A DNA stretch of 33,638 nucleotides from a virus: the IMG/VR virus record IMGVR_UViG_3300009593_000063, positions 1-33,638 of that record; one strand, given 5' to 3'. Positions within the stretch are counted from its first letter, which is position 1; each line of letters starts with the position of its first letter. A program made the translations under genes and the position numbers. Shown here piece by piece: positions 10,122 through 16,863 of the stretch. The notes beneath the pieces were generated by a model. That model was not told where the DNA came from. It did no database searches and worked only from the letters and a program-made list of their open reading frames with translations.

Positions 10122-11631
10122 ATACAAACCAGATGGTGACACCTTGAAAACCTTTATGAAAGATGATTCGTTCTTTCGTGGGCTTCGTGGTCCAGTAGGT
10201 TCTGGCAAATCTGTAGCATGTTGCATAGAAATTTTTAGGCGTGCATTAATGCAAAAGCCCAATGAAGATGGTATTAAGAAAAGTCGCTGGGCAGTTATAA
10301 GAAACACCAATCCACAGCTTAGAACAACAACAATAAAGACTTGGCTTGACTGGTTTCCTGAGAATGACTGGGGAAATTTTCGCTGGTCTGTACCTTTTAC
10401 ACACCATATCAAGAAAGGTAATATAGATGTTGAGGTAATTTTTTTAGCCCTAGATAGACCAGAAGATGTGAAGAAGCTGCTATCATTAGAGCTAACTGGT
10501 ATATGGGTGAACGAGGCAAGAGAGATTCCTAAGTCTATTATTGATGCGTGTACTATGAGGGTAGGTAGATTCCCCTCTATGAAAGATGGAGGACCTACTT
10601 GGTATGGAGTTATATGTGATACCAATGCACCAGAAGAAGATCATTGGTGGGCTATTATGTCAGGAGATTCTGTAGTACCAGAACATATATCACGAGAAGA
10701 AGCATTGATGTTAGTGAAGCCTGATAACTGGATGTTTTGGAATCAGCCAGGAGGTATGGTAGAAAATAGAAACAATGAGAATGAAATAATAGGATATAAG
10801 TCTAATGATAAAGCAGAAAACAAAAAGCATTTAACCCCAGAATACTACAAGAATATAGTTAATGGTAAGACTAAATCTTGGATAGACATCTATGTTATGA
10901 ACCGATTAGGTAGATTAGATGATGGTAAGCCAGTATATCCAGACTTTAATAAGCTTATTCATGTAGCTGATGAGCATATACCAGTAGCAAATGGCAATAC
11001 AGTCTATGTAGGTATGGACTTTGGATTAACTCCAGCTGCCGTATTTGCCCAAAAAATTCGCGGAAGATGGCACATCTTAAAGGAAGTTGTGTGTATTGAC
11101 ATGGGTATCGTACGCTTTGCTGAGCTAATGCGACAAGAGATTGCACAGAATTATCAGGGTTGTGACCTACAAATGTGGGGTGATCCAGCTGGTGATTTCA
11201 GAGCGCAGACTGATGAGAGTACACCATTCCAGATAATGAGAGGAGCTGGAGTACAAGTCTACCCAGCACCTAGTAATGATGTAAGTCTAAGGTTAGAGTC
11301 TGTTAATGCTGGACTAACTCGTATGCTTGAGGGCCAGTCTGGAGTATTGATAGATAAAAGATGTAAAGAACTTATAGCTGGGTTTGAGGGTGGCTATCAC
11401 TATAGAAGATTGCAAGTAACAGGACAGGAAAGATACCAAGAAACACCAAACAAAAACAGATTCTCCCATGTGCATGATGCCCTACAATACTTGATGCTAG
11501 GTTCTGGTGAGGGCAGAGGTATAACACATGGGAACGCATTAAGGGATGCTTTTCAAGTAAAGGCATCCTTTAATCCATTTGATAAGCAAAGAGCTAGGAA
11601 AAAAGAAAAAAGTTTTTGGAGCAAGTTATAA
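10111..11631 (+). CDS. terL: Terminase large subunit (packaging ATPase and nuclease)
   Basis: 506 residues from GTG 10111. ATPase domain: Walker A GPVGSGKS (27-34), Walker B LTGIWVNEA (128-136, catalytic E135) and motif C-like ICDTNAP (168-174). Nuclease domain: acidic residues at D303 (VGMDFGL), D358 (WGDPAGD) and D456 (HVHDALQY), the expected RNase-H-like triad. The motor pumps DNA into the procapsid through the portal and cuts it. Length is typical for podovirus large terminases. It overlaps the zinc-ribbon gene by 11 bases and is coupled (TAATG) to a membrane mini-gene. The sequence type is of the Terminase_6 kind. Confidence 0.95.
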   Translation: MQLKYKPDGDTLKTFMKDDSFFRGLRGPVGSGKSVACCIEIFRRALMQKPNEDGIKKSRWAVIRNTNPQLRTTTIKTWLDWFPENDWGNFRWSVPFTHHIKKGNIDVEVIFLALDRPEDVKKLLSLELTGIWVNEAREIPKSIIDACTMRVGRFPSMKDGGPTWYGVICDTNAPEEDHWWAIMSGDSVVPEHISREEALMLVKPDNWMFWNQPGGMVENRNNENEIIGYKSNDKAENKKHLTPEYYKNIVNGKTKSWIDIYVMNRLGRLDDGKPVYPDFNKLIHVADEHIPVANGNTVYVGMDFGLTPAAVFAQKIRGRWHILKEVVCIDMGIVRFAELMRQEIAQNYQGCDLQMWGDPAGDFRAQTDESTPFQIMRGAGVQVYPAPSNDVSLRLESVNAGLTRMLEGQSGVLIDKRCKELIAGFEGGYHYRRLQVTGQERYQETPNKNRFSHVHDALQYLMLGSGEGRGITHGNALRDAFQVKASFNPFDKQRARKKEKSFWSKL

Positions 11632-11708
11632 TGACACTTACTTATTTTGATATATTTGGTATTGCAGCACTCCTAGTATTGCTGTTAAACTTCTGGATGA
11701 AAAAGTAA
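11631..11708 (+). CDS. Single-span membrane mini-protein (25 aa)
   Basis: Read by hand: ATG 11631 overlaps the terminase stop by one base (TAATG), with GGAG nine bases upstream; stop 11706-11708. The 25 residues are MTLTYFDIFGIAALLVLLLNFWMKK: one hydrophobic helix with a basic end. The same design (one helix, positive C-terminus) recurs in the 37-aa leftward gene. Could be a minimal holin-like or membrane-targeting peptide; no family match is known to me. Confidence 0.55.
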   Translation: MTLTYFDIFGIAALLVLLLNFWMKK

Positions 11709-11709
11709 T

Positions 11710-11716
11710 GTGCGTT
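11710..11716 (+). promoter_or_regulatory. GTGCGTT motif, copy 2
   Basis: GTGCGTTGC in the 54-base gap before the 67-aa gene and portal gene. The extended form GTGCGTTGC is shared with copies 3 and 4. Confidence 0.45.
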
Positions 11717-11762
11717 GCTCAATTTCTAATTGTTACTACCAATGCTTAAAGGATGAAAAAAT

Positions 11763-11966
11763 ATGTGTATAAAAACACCAAAACCGCCAAAGGAAAGTCA
11801 AGACGCAAAAGCAGCAAGAGCAGCTCAACTAAAGGGAGAGCTAGACGAGCGTACTAGACTTAAGACTGAGTCAACAGAAGCAGAAAGATTATTGCAATCT
11901 GGGTTCGGTAGGCGATCGCTTATTAGTGGATTGAGTGGGGGTAGAGGTTATCCTCTAGGCTCATAG
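11763..11966 (+). CDS. Unrecognised small protein before the portal (67 aa)
   Basis: ATG 11763 with AAAGGATG ribosome site. Lys/Pro-rich start (MCIKTPKPPKE), then an Ala/Arg/Glu helix (QDAKAARAAQLKGELDERTRLKTE) and a Gly/Arg-rich end (SGFGRRSLISGLSGGRGYPLGS). Small proteins with such a start and Gly-rich tail occur in podovirus structural regions next to the portal or internal proteins, but I can name none. No signal peptide, no membrane segment. A perfect DnaA-box sequence (TGTGTATAA, 11764-11772) lies in the first codons, perhaps by chance. Confidence 0.7.
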   Translation: MCIKTPKPPKESQDAKAARAAQLKGELDERTRLKTESTEAERLLQSGFGRRSLISGLSGGRGYPLGS

Positions 11967-11969
11967 ACT

Positions 11970-13505
11970 ATGGAAGATGATGTAAAACAAATACTCGAAA
12001 GGTATACTAAAGCGGAGGCTACTAAACAATTATGGACTCCTACCTTTGAAGAATGTTATGAATATGCACTACCACAAAGAGAAAGCTTCTTTCAAGAATC
12101 TCAAGGTGCAAATAGACATGACAAAATTTTTGATGAAACAGCTGTAGTAGGAGTACAAGAATTTGCATCAAGACTACAAGCTGGAATTGTTCCCAACTTT
12201 GCCAGATGGGCTGACTTAGTAGGAGGACAAGAAGTTCCTGAGGAGGAAAGATTAGATGTTAACAAAGCTCTCGATGATGTTACAGAATATGTATTTGAGG
12301 TTCTGCAAAATTCCAACTTTAATCAAGAAGTACATGAAAGCTTCTTGGACTTGGCTGTTGGAACAGGTTGCTTACTTGTGGAAGAAGGTGACGCAATTAA
12401 CCCTGTCAATTTTACAGCAATTCCGCTCCCTCATATCTGCTTGGACACAGGACCTCAAGACGATATTGACACGATATATCGGAAAAGATTAGTACGATAT
12501 AGAGATATACCTATTGCATATCCTGATGCTGATGTATCAGAAGATATGAAAATGAATATCGAAAGAAACCCTGATAGAAAAGTTACAATAGTAGAAACAG
12601 TATACAGAGATTATTCTGTTTTACCTGATGAGAAATATCATTTCTGTGTTATAGTAAAAGAAGAAAAGCGCAAGATAGTCCATAGAGAAATGGATGGTAA
12701 TGGTTCTAATCCATACATTTGTTTCCGTTGGGGTAAATGTGCTGGAGAAGTATACGGTCGTGGACCATTGATGAACGCTATGGCAGCAATCAAGACTACG
12801 AATCTAACTGTGGAGATGATATTAGAAAATGCGCAGATGGCTATCTCAGGTATATACCAACTGGAAGATGATGGTATTGTTAATACAGATACAATACAGT
12901 TATTGCCGGGTACAGTCATACCAAAAGCTCCAGGCTCGTCTGGACTCCAACCAATACAAAATGCTGGTGATTTTAGAATATCCGATATTATATTATCAGA
13001 TATGCGTAACAATATTAAAAGAGCTTTATACAATGATATGCTTGGTGATCCCAACAGAACCCCAGCCTCTGCAACAGAAATTGCAGAAAGAATGGCAGAC
13101 CTTTCAAGAAGAATTGGATCAGCCTTTGGAAGATTACAAGCAGAGTTGGTTACTCCAATCCTACGCAGAGTTATACATATACTTAAAAAACAGGGTAGAA
13201 TAGAAGTACCACAGATTAATGGCAGAGAAATTAAAGTAGTAAGTATCTCTCCATTAGCACAAGCACAGATGCAAACAGATATTGCATCAGTAGATAGATT
13301 TTTAGAATTGGTCATGGCTAGGTTTGGACCACAGATGTTACCTATGTTAGTTAAAGGTGATGAGGTTGCTAAATTCTTAGCTAAAAAATTCTCCGTGCCA
13401 GAGGATTTGTTAATGACTGATGCTGATAGACAGCAAGTTTTACAACAGGCACAACAGATGGGAGCTATACCAAATGACGAAACAACAGAAGATATTGGGT
13501 CCTGA
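11970..13505 (+). CDS. Portal / head-tail connector protein (T7 gp8-like)
   Basis: 511 residues, near the 536 of T7 gp8. The opening LERYTKAEATKQLWTPTFEECYEYALP followed by FFQESQGANRHDKIFDETAVVGVQEFASRLQAGI (read in shorter pieces, residues about 8-70) is the classic start of the head-to-tail connecting protein family; PYICFRWGKCAGEVYGRGP (about 236-254) and NPDRTPASATEIAERM-like NRTPASATEIAERM further on are also typical. Twelve copies form the ring through which DNA enters and leaves the capsid. No strong ribosome site: GTGGGGG lies before a 16-base hairpin (11942-11957), so the start may use a folded leader. It overlaps the next gene by 32 bases. Confidence 0.93.
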   Translation: MEDDVKQILERYTKAEATKQLWTPTFEECYEYALPQRESFFQESQGANRHDKIFDETAVVGVQEFASRLQAGIVPNFARWADLVGGQEVPEEERLDVNKALDDVTEYVFEVLQNSNFNQEVHESFLDLAVGTGCLLVEEGDAINPVNFTAIPLPHICLDTGPQDDIDTIYRKRLVRYRDIPIAYPDADVSEDMKMNIERNPDRKVTIVETVYRDYSVLPDEKYHFCVIVKEEKRKIVHREMDGNGSNPYICFRWGKCAGEVYGRGPLMNAMAAIKTTNLTVEMILENAQMAISGIYQLEDDGIVNTDTIQLLPGTVIPKAPGSSGLQPIQNAGDFRISDIILSDMRNNIKRALYNDMLGDPNRTPASATEIAERMADLSRRIGSAFGRLQAELVTPILRRVIHILKKQGRIEVPQINGREIKVVSISPLAQAQMQTDIASVDRFLELVMARFGPQMLPMLVKGDEVAKFLAKKFSVPEDLLMTDADRQQVLQQAQQMGAIPNDETTEDIGS

Positions 13506-13746
13506 TGGATATGAAAGAAGTAAGAAAGATAATGAATTGTTAAATGATTTATTGACTACTACTTTCGGAACACCACATGGAATCGAAACACTTAAATATT
13601 TAAAATCAATAACAACAGAAAGAGTAGCTGGACCAGAAATAAAAGCTGATGCTTTGTTTCATTTAGAGGGCCAGAGGTTTTTAGTTGGTGTTATTGAAAC
13701 AAGAATAAGACAACATCAAGCAACACAGGAGCAAACAAATGAATGA
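13474..13746 (+). CDS. Bbp19-like small structural-region protein (90 aa)
   Basis: ATG 13474 selected (GGAG nine bases upstream, within the portal gene). The chain contains LLTTTFGTPHGIETLKYLK (about residues 25-43) and ALFHLEGQRFLVGVIETRI (about 60-78). This pattern, F.T..G...L..L then F.EG.R.....I...I, is that of the Bbp19 family found beside portals in many podoviruses; its role in the virion is not established. Overlaps the portal by 32 bases and the scaffold by 8, so translation is coupled along the whole module. Confidence 0.7.
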   Translation: MTKQQKILGPDGYERSKKDNELLNDLLTTTFGTPHGIETLKYLKSITTERVAGPEIKADALFHLEGQRFLVGVIETRIRQHQATQEQTNE

Positions 13747-14515
13747 TGAATCTTTAGTAGAACCACAAGAAGTAGAAGAAACAACGGAGTCTGGCGATCT
13801 CCCTCCCACCCAATCTGCACCAACCGAAAGCCAGACTCCAACCAAACCTGAGCATGTACCAGAAAAGTTTTGGAAAGATGGAAAGCTCGATGACTTAGCT
13901 TTAGCTAAATCATATACAGAATTAGAGGGTATGATTGGTAAAAGAAAAGATGACTTTAAGGAAGAACTGGTAGGTGAACTTAAAGCAGAGCAAATGAAAG
14001 ATAGACCAGAAGATGAAAATGCTTATACAATTCCAGAGATAGAGGGATTCACACAAGAAGATATACTTGCTAATCCTATGTTAGACTGGTGGAAAAAGAC
14101 AGCATTTGAACAGGGATTTAATGATGAACAATTCCATGAGGGTATAAAACAATTTGCTCAGTCTACTGTTGTCGAACAAGACTTAGATTCTGAAAAGAAA
14201 AAGCTAGGCGATAATGCTGATGCAAGAATAGATAGCGTAACAAATTGGGCATCTAAGAATTTTCAGAATGAAGAATTAGATATTGTTGTTCAGCTAGGTC
14301 AATCTGCTACTGGTATTCGTTTCCTTGAAAGAGTTATGAATATGGGAGTAGCTAGTGTTAATACTGCTGATGGAGTAGATAAAGGCACAGGCCAATTAAC
14401 TATAGATGATCTAAGAGCTAAGATGAACGATCCAAGATACTGGGATCAGAATAGGCGAGATGAAAACTTTGTTAATGAAGTTAATCAAGGTTTTCAGAAA
14501 CTAGGTGGTAATTAG
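13739..14515 (+). CDS. Capsid assembly scaffolding protein
   Basis: 258 residues, ATG 13739 with AGGAG. The N-terminal 45 residues are acidic and Pro/Thr-rich, then HVPEKFWKDGKLDDLALAKSY (39-59), the typical scaffold opening, and a helical acidic centre. The C-terminus LRAKMNDPRYWDQNRRDENF is also frequent in podovirus scaffolds and probably touches the capsid protein. T7 gp9 has the same role: it assembles procapsids and leaves before DNA enters. Located between portal and capsid genes, as expected. Its last bases contain the GTG start of the next gene. Confidence 0.88.
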   Translation: MNDESLVEPQEVEETTESGDLPPTQSAPTESQTPTKPEHVPEKFWKDGKLDDLALAKSYTELEGMIGKRKDDFKEELVGELKAEQMKDRPEDENAYTIPEIEGFTQEDILANPMLDWWKKTAFEQGFNDEQFHEGIKQFAQSTVVEQDLDSEKKKLGDNADARIDSVTNWASKNFQNEELDIVVQLGQSATGIRFLERVMNMGVASVNTADGVDKGTGQLTIDDLRAKMNDPRYWDQNRRDENFVNEVNQGFQKLGGN

Positions 14516-14993
14516 TATATTCAGACCTGACCTACAGCTAGTCACAGCACTAGCTGAGAATCTAACTAACGAAGATGTTGCAGAATGTGAGTTACTTGGA
14601 TGCACACCTTTAGAAGCGTGTGTCCAGGCATTAGACGAACACCAACAAGACATATCATGGGTAGCTGTAAACAAGCATGGACCTATGATGATGTGGGGAA
14701 TCTTTAGAGATACACCCCCTGTTAACAACAAGATGTATAAAAATGCTGGTAGAATATGGCTTTTAATGTCTAACAACATGAATAAAAAAGAAAAGTTTAT
14801 ATTCTTAAGAGAGTCAAAAGCATGGGTAGAAGTCTTTAATACACACTTTGATTTGATATTTAACATAGCAGATTCAAGGAGAAAAGGTCTAAAGAAGTTT
14901 TTACTCTACCATAAGTTTGATATTATAGACCTAGAAGATGACAACCGTATGTATTTTGTGCGTTGCGTGAACAATCAAGAAATAATTAATTAG
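14505..14993 (+). CDS. T7 gp13-like internal/virion protein (DUF2833-type)
   Basis: 162 residues from GTG 14505, inside the end of the scaffold gene. DVAECELLGCTPLEACVQAL, WVAVNKHGPMMMWGIF, GRIWLLMSN and FLRESKAWVEVF..HFDLIFNIAD form an acetyltransferase-like order of strands and helices matching the T7 gp13 family (needed for virion assembly in T7, later lost from the particle). The fold resembles GNAT enzymes, but activity is unproven. In T7 this gene follows the tail tube genes; here it lies between scaffold and capsid. A GTGCGTT motif sits in its last 36 bases. Confidence 0.75.
   Translation: MVISIFRPDLQLVTALAENLTNEDVAECELLGCTPLEACVQALDEHQQDISWVAVNKHGPMMMWGIFRDTPPVNNKMYKNAGRIWLLMSNNMNKKEKFIFLRESKAWVEVFNTHFDLIFNIADSRRKGLKKFLLYHKFDIIDLEDDNRMYFVRCVNNQEIIN
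14958..14964 (+). promoter_or_regulatory. GTGCGTT motif, copy 3 (before the capsid gene)
   Basis: GTGCGTTGC within the last codons of the gp13-like gene, 140 bases before the major capsid start. It would serve the same place as the strong T7 late promoter before gene 10. Confidence 0.45.
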
Positions 14994-15030
14994 TGTTAAC
15001 TGCCCAAAGGTAGATGACCAACCCTATTCC

Positions 15031-15062
15031 TTAGGATAATTGGAACCAGTACATTAGGATAA
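15031..15062. repeat. Direct repeat TTAGGATAA in the capsid leader
   Basis: TTAGGATAA at 15031-15039 and 15054-15062, 23 bases apart, within the 110-base leader of the capsid gene. The leader also holds an unused AGGAGGT (15064-15070), too far from the ATG at 15104, in addition to the functional AAAGGAG. Confidence 0.5.
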
Positions 15063-15103
15063 CAGGAGGTATTTTATTAACTCTAACTTAAAGGAGAGTA
15101 TCT

Positions 15104-15931
15104 ATGGCATTAACTATAGATCAAGCGTTTATTACGCAGTTCGAGAGTGAAGTCCACCTTGCTTATCAAAGAGCTGGTTCTAAACTCAGAAACACAACTC
15201 GCCAAGTGAACAATGTAACTGGCTCAACAGCTCGATTCCAAAAAGTCGGCAAAGGTGAGGCAGTCACTAAGTCAAGACATGCAGAAGTGTCAAGCATGGA
15301 CCTCGTACATACTAATGTAGATGTCACATTGTCTGATTACTATGCAGCTGACTACATTGATACACTAGACCTACTCAAGACAAACATTGATGAAAGACAA
15401 GTAGTCGCTACTAATGCTGCAAACGCATTAGGAAGAAAGACTGATGACCTTATCATTTCTGCTCTTGACGCTGGTAACGGTTCAACTATTGCAGCTGGTT
15501 CAGCTGGTCTTACAAAAGCTAAAGTATTATCTACTTTTGTAGCCATGAACGAAGCTGACATCCCTGATGATGGAAACAGATACTTTATCGTATCTCCAGA
15601 GGGATGGGCTGACCTACTAGGTATCGATGAGTTTGTTAACACAGACTACATTGGCGCTGGCGGTTTACCTTTCCCAAGTGGTGTCACAGCTAAAAACTGG
15701 CTAGGCTTTACATTCTTTATGCACTCTGCATTACCTATCTCAACTAATGATAGAAAATGTTTTGCTTACCACAAATCAGCTATTGGTACTGCTACAGGAT
15801 CGGATGTTAGAACGGAAGTAAACTACATTCCAGAAAAAGTTAGTAACCTTGTAACCTCTTATATGTCAATGGGATCGATCGCTGTCGATACTGCTGGTAT
15901 ATGGGAAGTCGTTATAGACGAATCGGTATAG
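15104..15931 (+). CDS. Major capsid protein
   Basis: 275 residues, ATG 15104 with AAAGGAG eight bases upstream. Begins MALTIDQAFITQFESEVHLAYQ, a typical podovirus capsid opening, followed by GSTARFQKVGKGEA, the SDYYAADYIDTLDLLKTN region and the late IPEKVSNLVTSYMSMGSIAVD strand, all common in the HK97-fold capsid family of T7-like and related marine phages. Hundreds of copies form the icosahedral shell around the scaffold. Shorter than T7 gp10A (345). Codon use is more GC-rich and regular than in early genes, as expected for the most abundant protein. A small structural gene follows 9 bases later. Confidence 0.92.
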   Translation: MALTIDQAFITQFESEVHLAYQRAGSKLRNTTRQVNNVTGSTARFQKVGKGEAVTKSRHAEVSSMDLVHTNVDVTLSDYYAADYIDTLDLLKTNIDERQVVATNAANALGRKTDDLIISALDAGNGSTIAAGSAGLTKAKVLSTFVAMNEADIPDDGNRYFIVSPEGWADLLGIDEFVNTDYIGAGGLPFPSGVTAKNWLGFTFFMHSALPISTNDRKCFAYHKSAIGTATGSDVRTEVNYIPEKVSNLVTSYMSMGSIAVDTAGIWEVVIDESV

Positions 15932-15940
15932 GAGTAAAAC

Positions 15941-16186
15941 ATGGCTTTATCAGACTCAGAATTGAAAAAAGTCGGTGGTACTTCACCAGCTATTTGGTAT
16001 TACAAATCAGCTGATGCCGTTGGTACTATAACTGGCTCTGGTTATTTTAATGATGTTACTAACAATTTGAAACAATTTGATATTATTCTTGTTGTTTCAG
16101 CTACTGGAGGTACTGCTGCTGTTGATGTAATTACAGTTTCATCAACTACTGGCAATGCAACCGTAACAACTACTGCGTTAGCTTAA
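15941..16186 (+). CDS. Small structural protein after the capsid (81 aa)
   Basis: ATG 15941 with AGGAG. After a short polar start, SPAIWYYKSADAVGTITGSGYFNDVTNNLKQFDIILVV is followed by a Thr/Val-rich beta region (TVSSTTGNATVTTTALA). Such 70-90-residue beta proteins right behind the capsid gene are widespread in podoviruses and often appear among virion proteins, perhaps as head decoration or fibre. I cannot prove incorporation from sequence. Followed by a strong hairpin. Confidence 0.7.
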   Translation: MALSDSELKKVGGTSPAIWYYKSADAVGTITGSGYFNDVTNNLKQFDIILVVSATGGTAAVDVITVSSTTGNATVTTTALA

Positions 16187-16190
16187 CCAA

Positions 16191-16236
16191 AAAAGGATAG
16201 GGGTAGTGAGCGTTCGCAGCTACCCCTATAATTAAT
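16191..16236 (+). promoter_or_regulatory. Hairpin that may join a split ribosome binding site
   Basis: ATAGGGGTAG (16197-16206) pairs perfectly with CTACCCCTAT (16220-16229); GCG and CGC extend inside the loop. There is no T-run, so intrinsic termination is unlikely. The only Shine-Dalgarno-like sequence for the next gene, AAAAGG (16191-16196), lies before the hairpin. With the hairpin folded, only 7 bases (16230-16236) separate it from the ATG at 16237, close to ideal spacing. Confidence 0.6.
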
Positions 16237-16863
16237 ATGACAACAACAACATCAACTCCCTCAGGGAGTGACATAGACATAGCCTCAAGAGGATTAGTTC
16301 TAATCGGTGCATCACCGATTTCGTCGTTTTCTGGAACAACAACTGAATCCCAAGTAGCACAGAATCTGTATGAAGATATTGTAAGAACAGCTCTCACACA
16401 GACACGATGGAGGTTTGCCTCAAACATAACACAGTTATCAAGATTAACAGAAGCTCCAATAGATGACGATAGATATGATGCTGCTTATACAATTCCACAA
16501 GAATCAATTATGATACATGGTGTTACTGTTAATGGTAACCCAATACAATACGAAATATTTACAGAGAAGTTATTCTGTAATGCTGGTGTTAATGACAAAG
16601 TTATAGCTGAATATACATATAGACCAGACACAACTACATTTCCACCATACTTTATTACAGCATTACAATTTCATTTAGCATCTGTATTTGCTGGAGCAAT
16701 AGCAGAAGATGAAAACAAATCAGCACTCTTTGAAGAAAAAGCACAAAGACAATATTTAATAGCAAGGAATGTAGATGCTCAACAAACTACATCTGAGAGA
16801 TTAAGAATGGATAGATACGCTAAGTTTAGAGGTAACTCACGGACACTTGCTAGGAGATTCTAA
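16237..16863 (+). CDS. Tail tubular protein A / adaptor (T7 gp11-like)
   Basis: 208 residues. DIDIASRGLVLIGASPISSF near the start, LYEDIVRTALTQTRWRFA, and the Tyr/Pro-rich YTYRPDTTTFPPYFITALQFHLASVFA match the gp11/gp4-type adaptor family of podoviruses. Twelve copies bind under the portal and connect it to the nozzle. ATG 16237 has no directly adjacent ribosome site; see the hairpin entry. The stop overlaps the next start by one base (TAATG). Confidence 0.88.
   Translation: MTTTTSTPSGSDIDIASRGLVLIGASPISSFSGTTTESQVAQNLYEDIVRTALTQTRWRFASNITQLSRLTEAPIDDDRYDAAYTIPQESIMIHGVTVNGNPIQYEIFTEKLFCNAGVNDKVIAEYTYRPDTTTFPPYFITALQFHLASVFAGAIAEDENKSALFEEKAQRQYLIARNVDAQQTTSERLRMDRYAKFRGNSRTLARRF

Noticed and set aside
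9972-10625. 217-codon open frame on the minus strand
   Set aside because: Lies fully opposite the large terminase, zinc-ribbon and terminase motifs are on the plus strand, and the minus frame shows no domain or ribosome site.
12638-13315. 225-codon open frame on the minus strand
   Set aside because: Opposite the portal gene, whose family motifs are clear; a by-product of codon bias.
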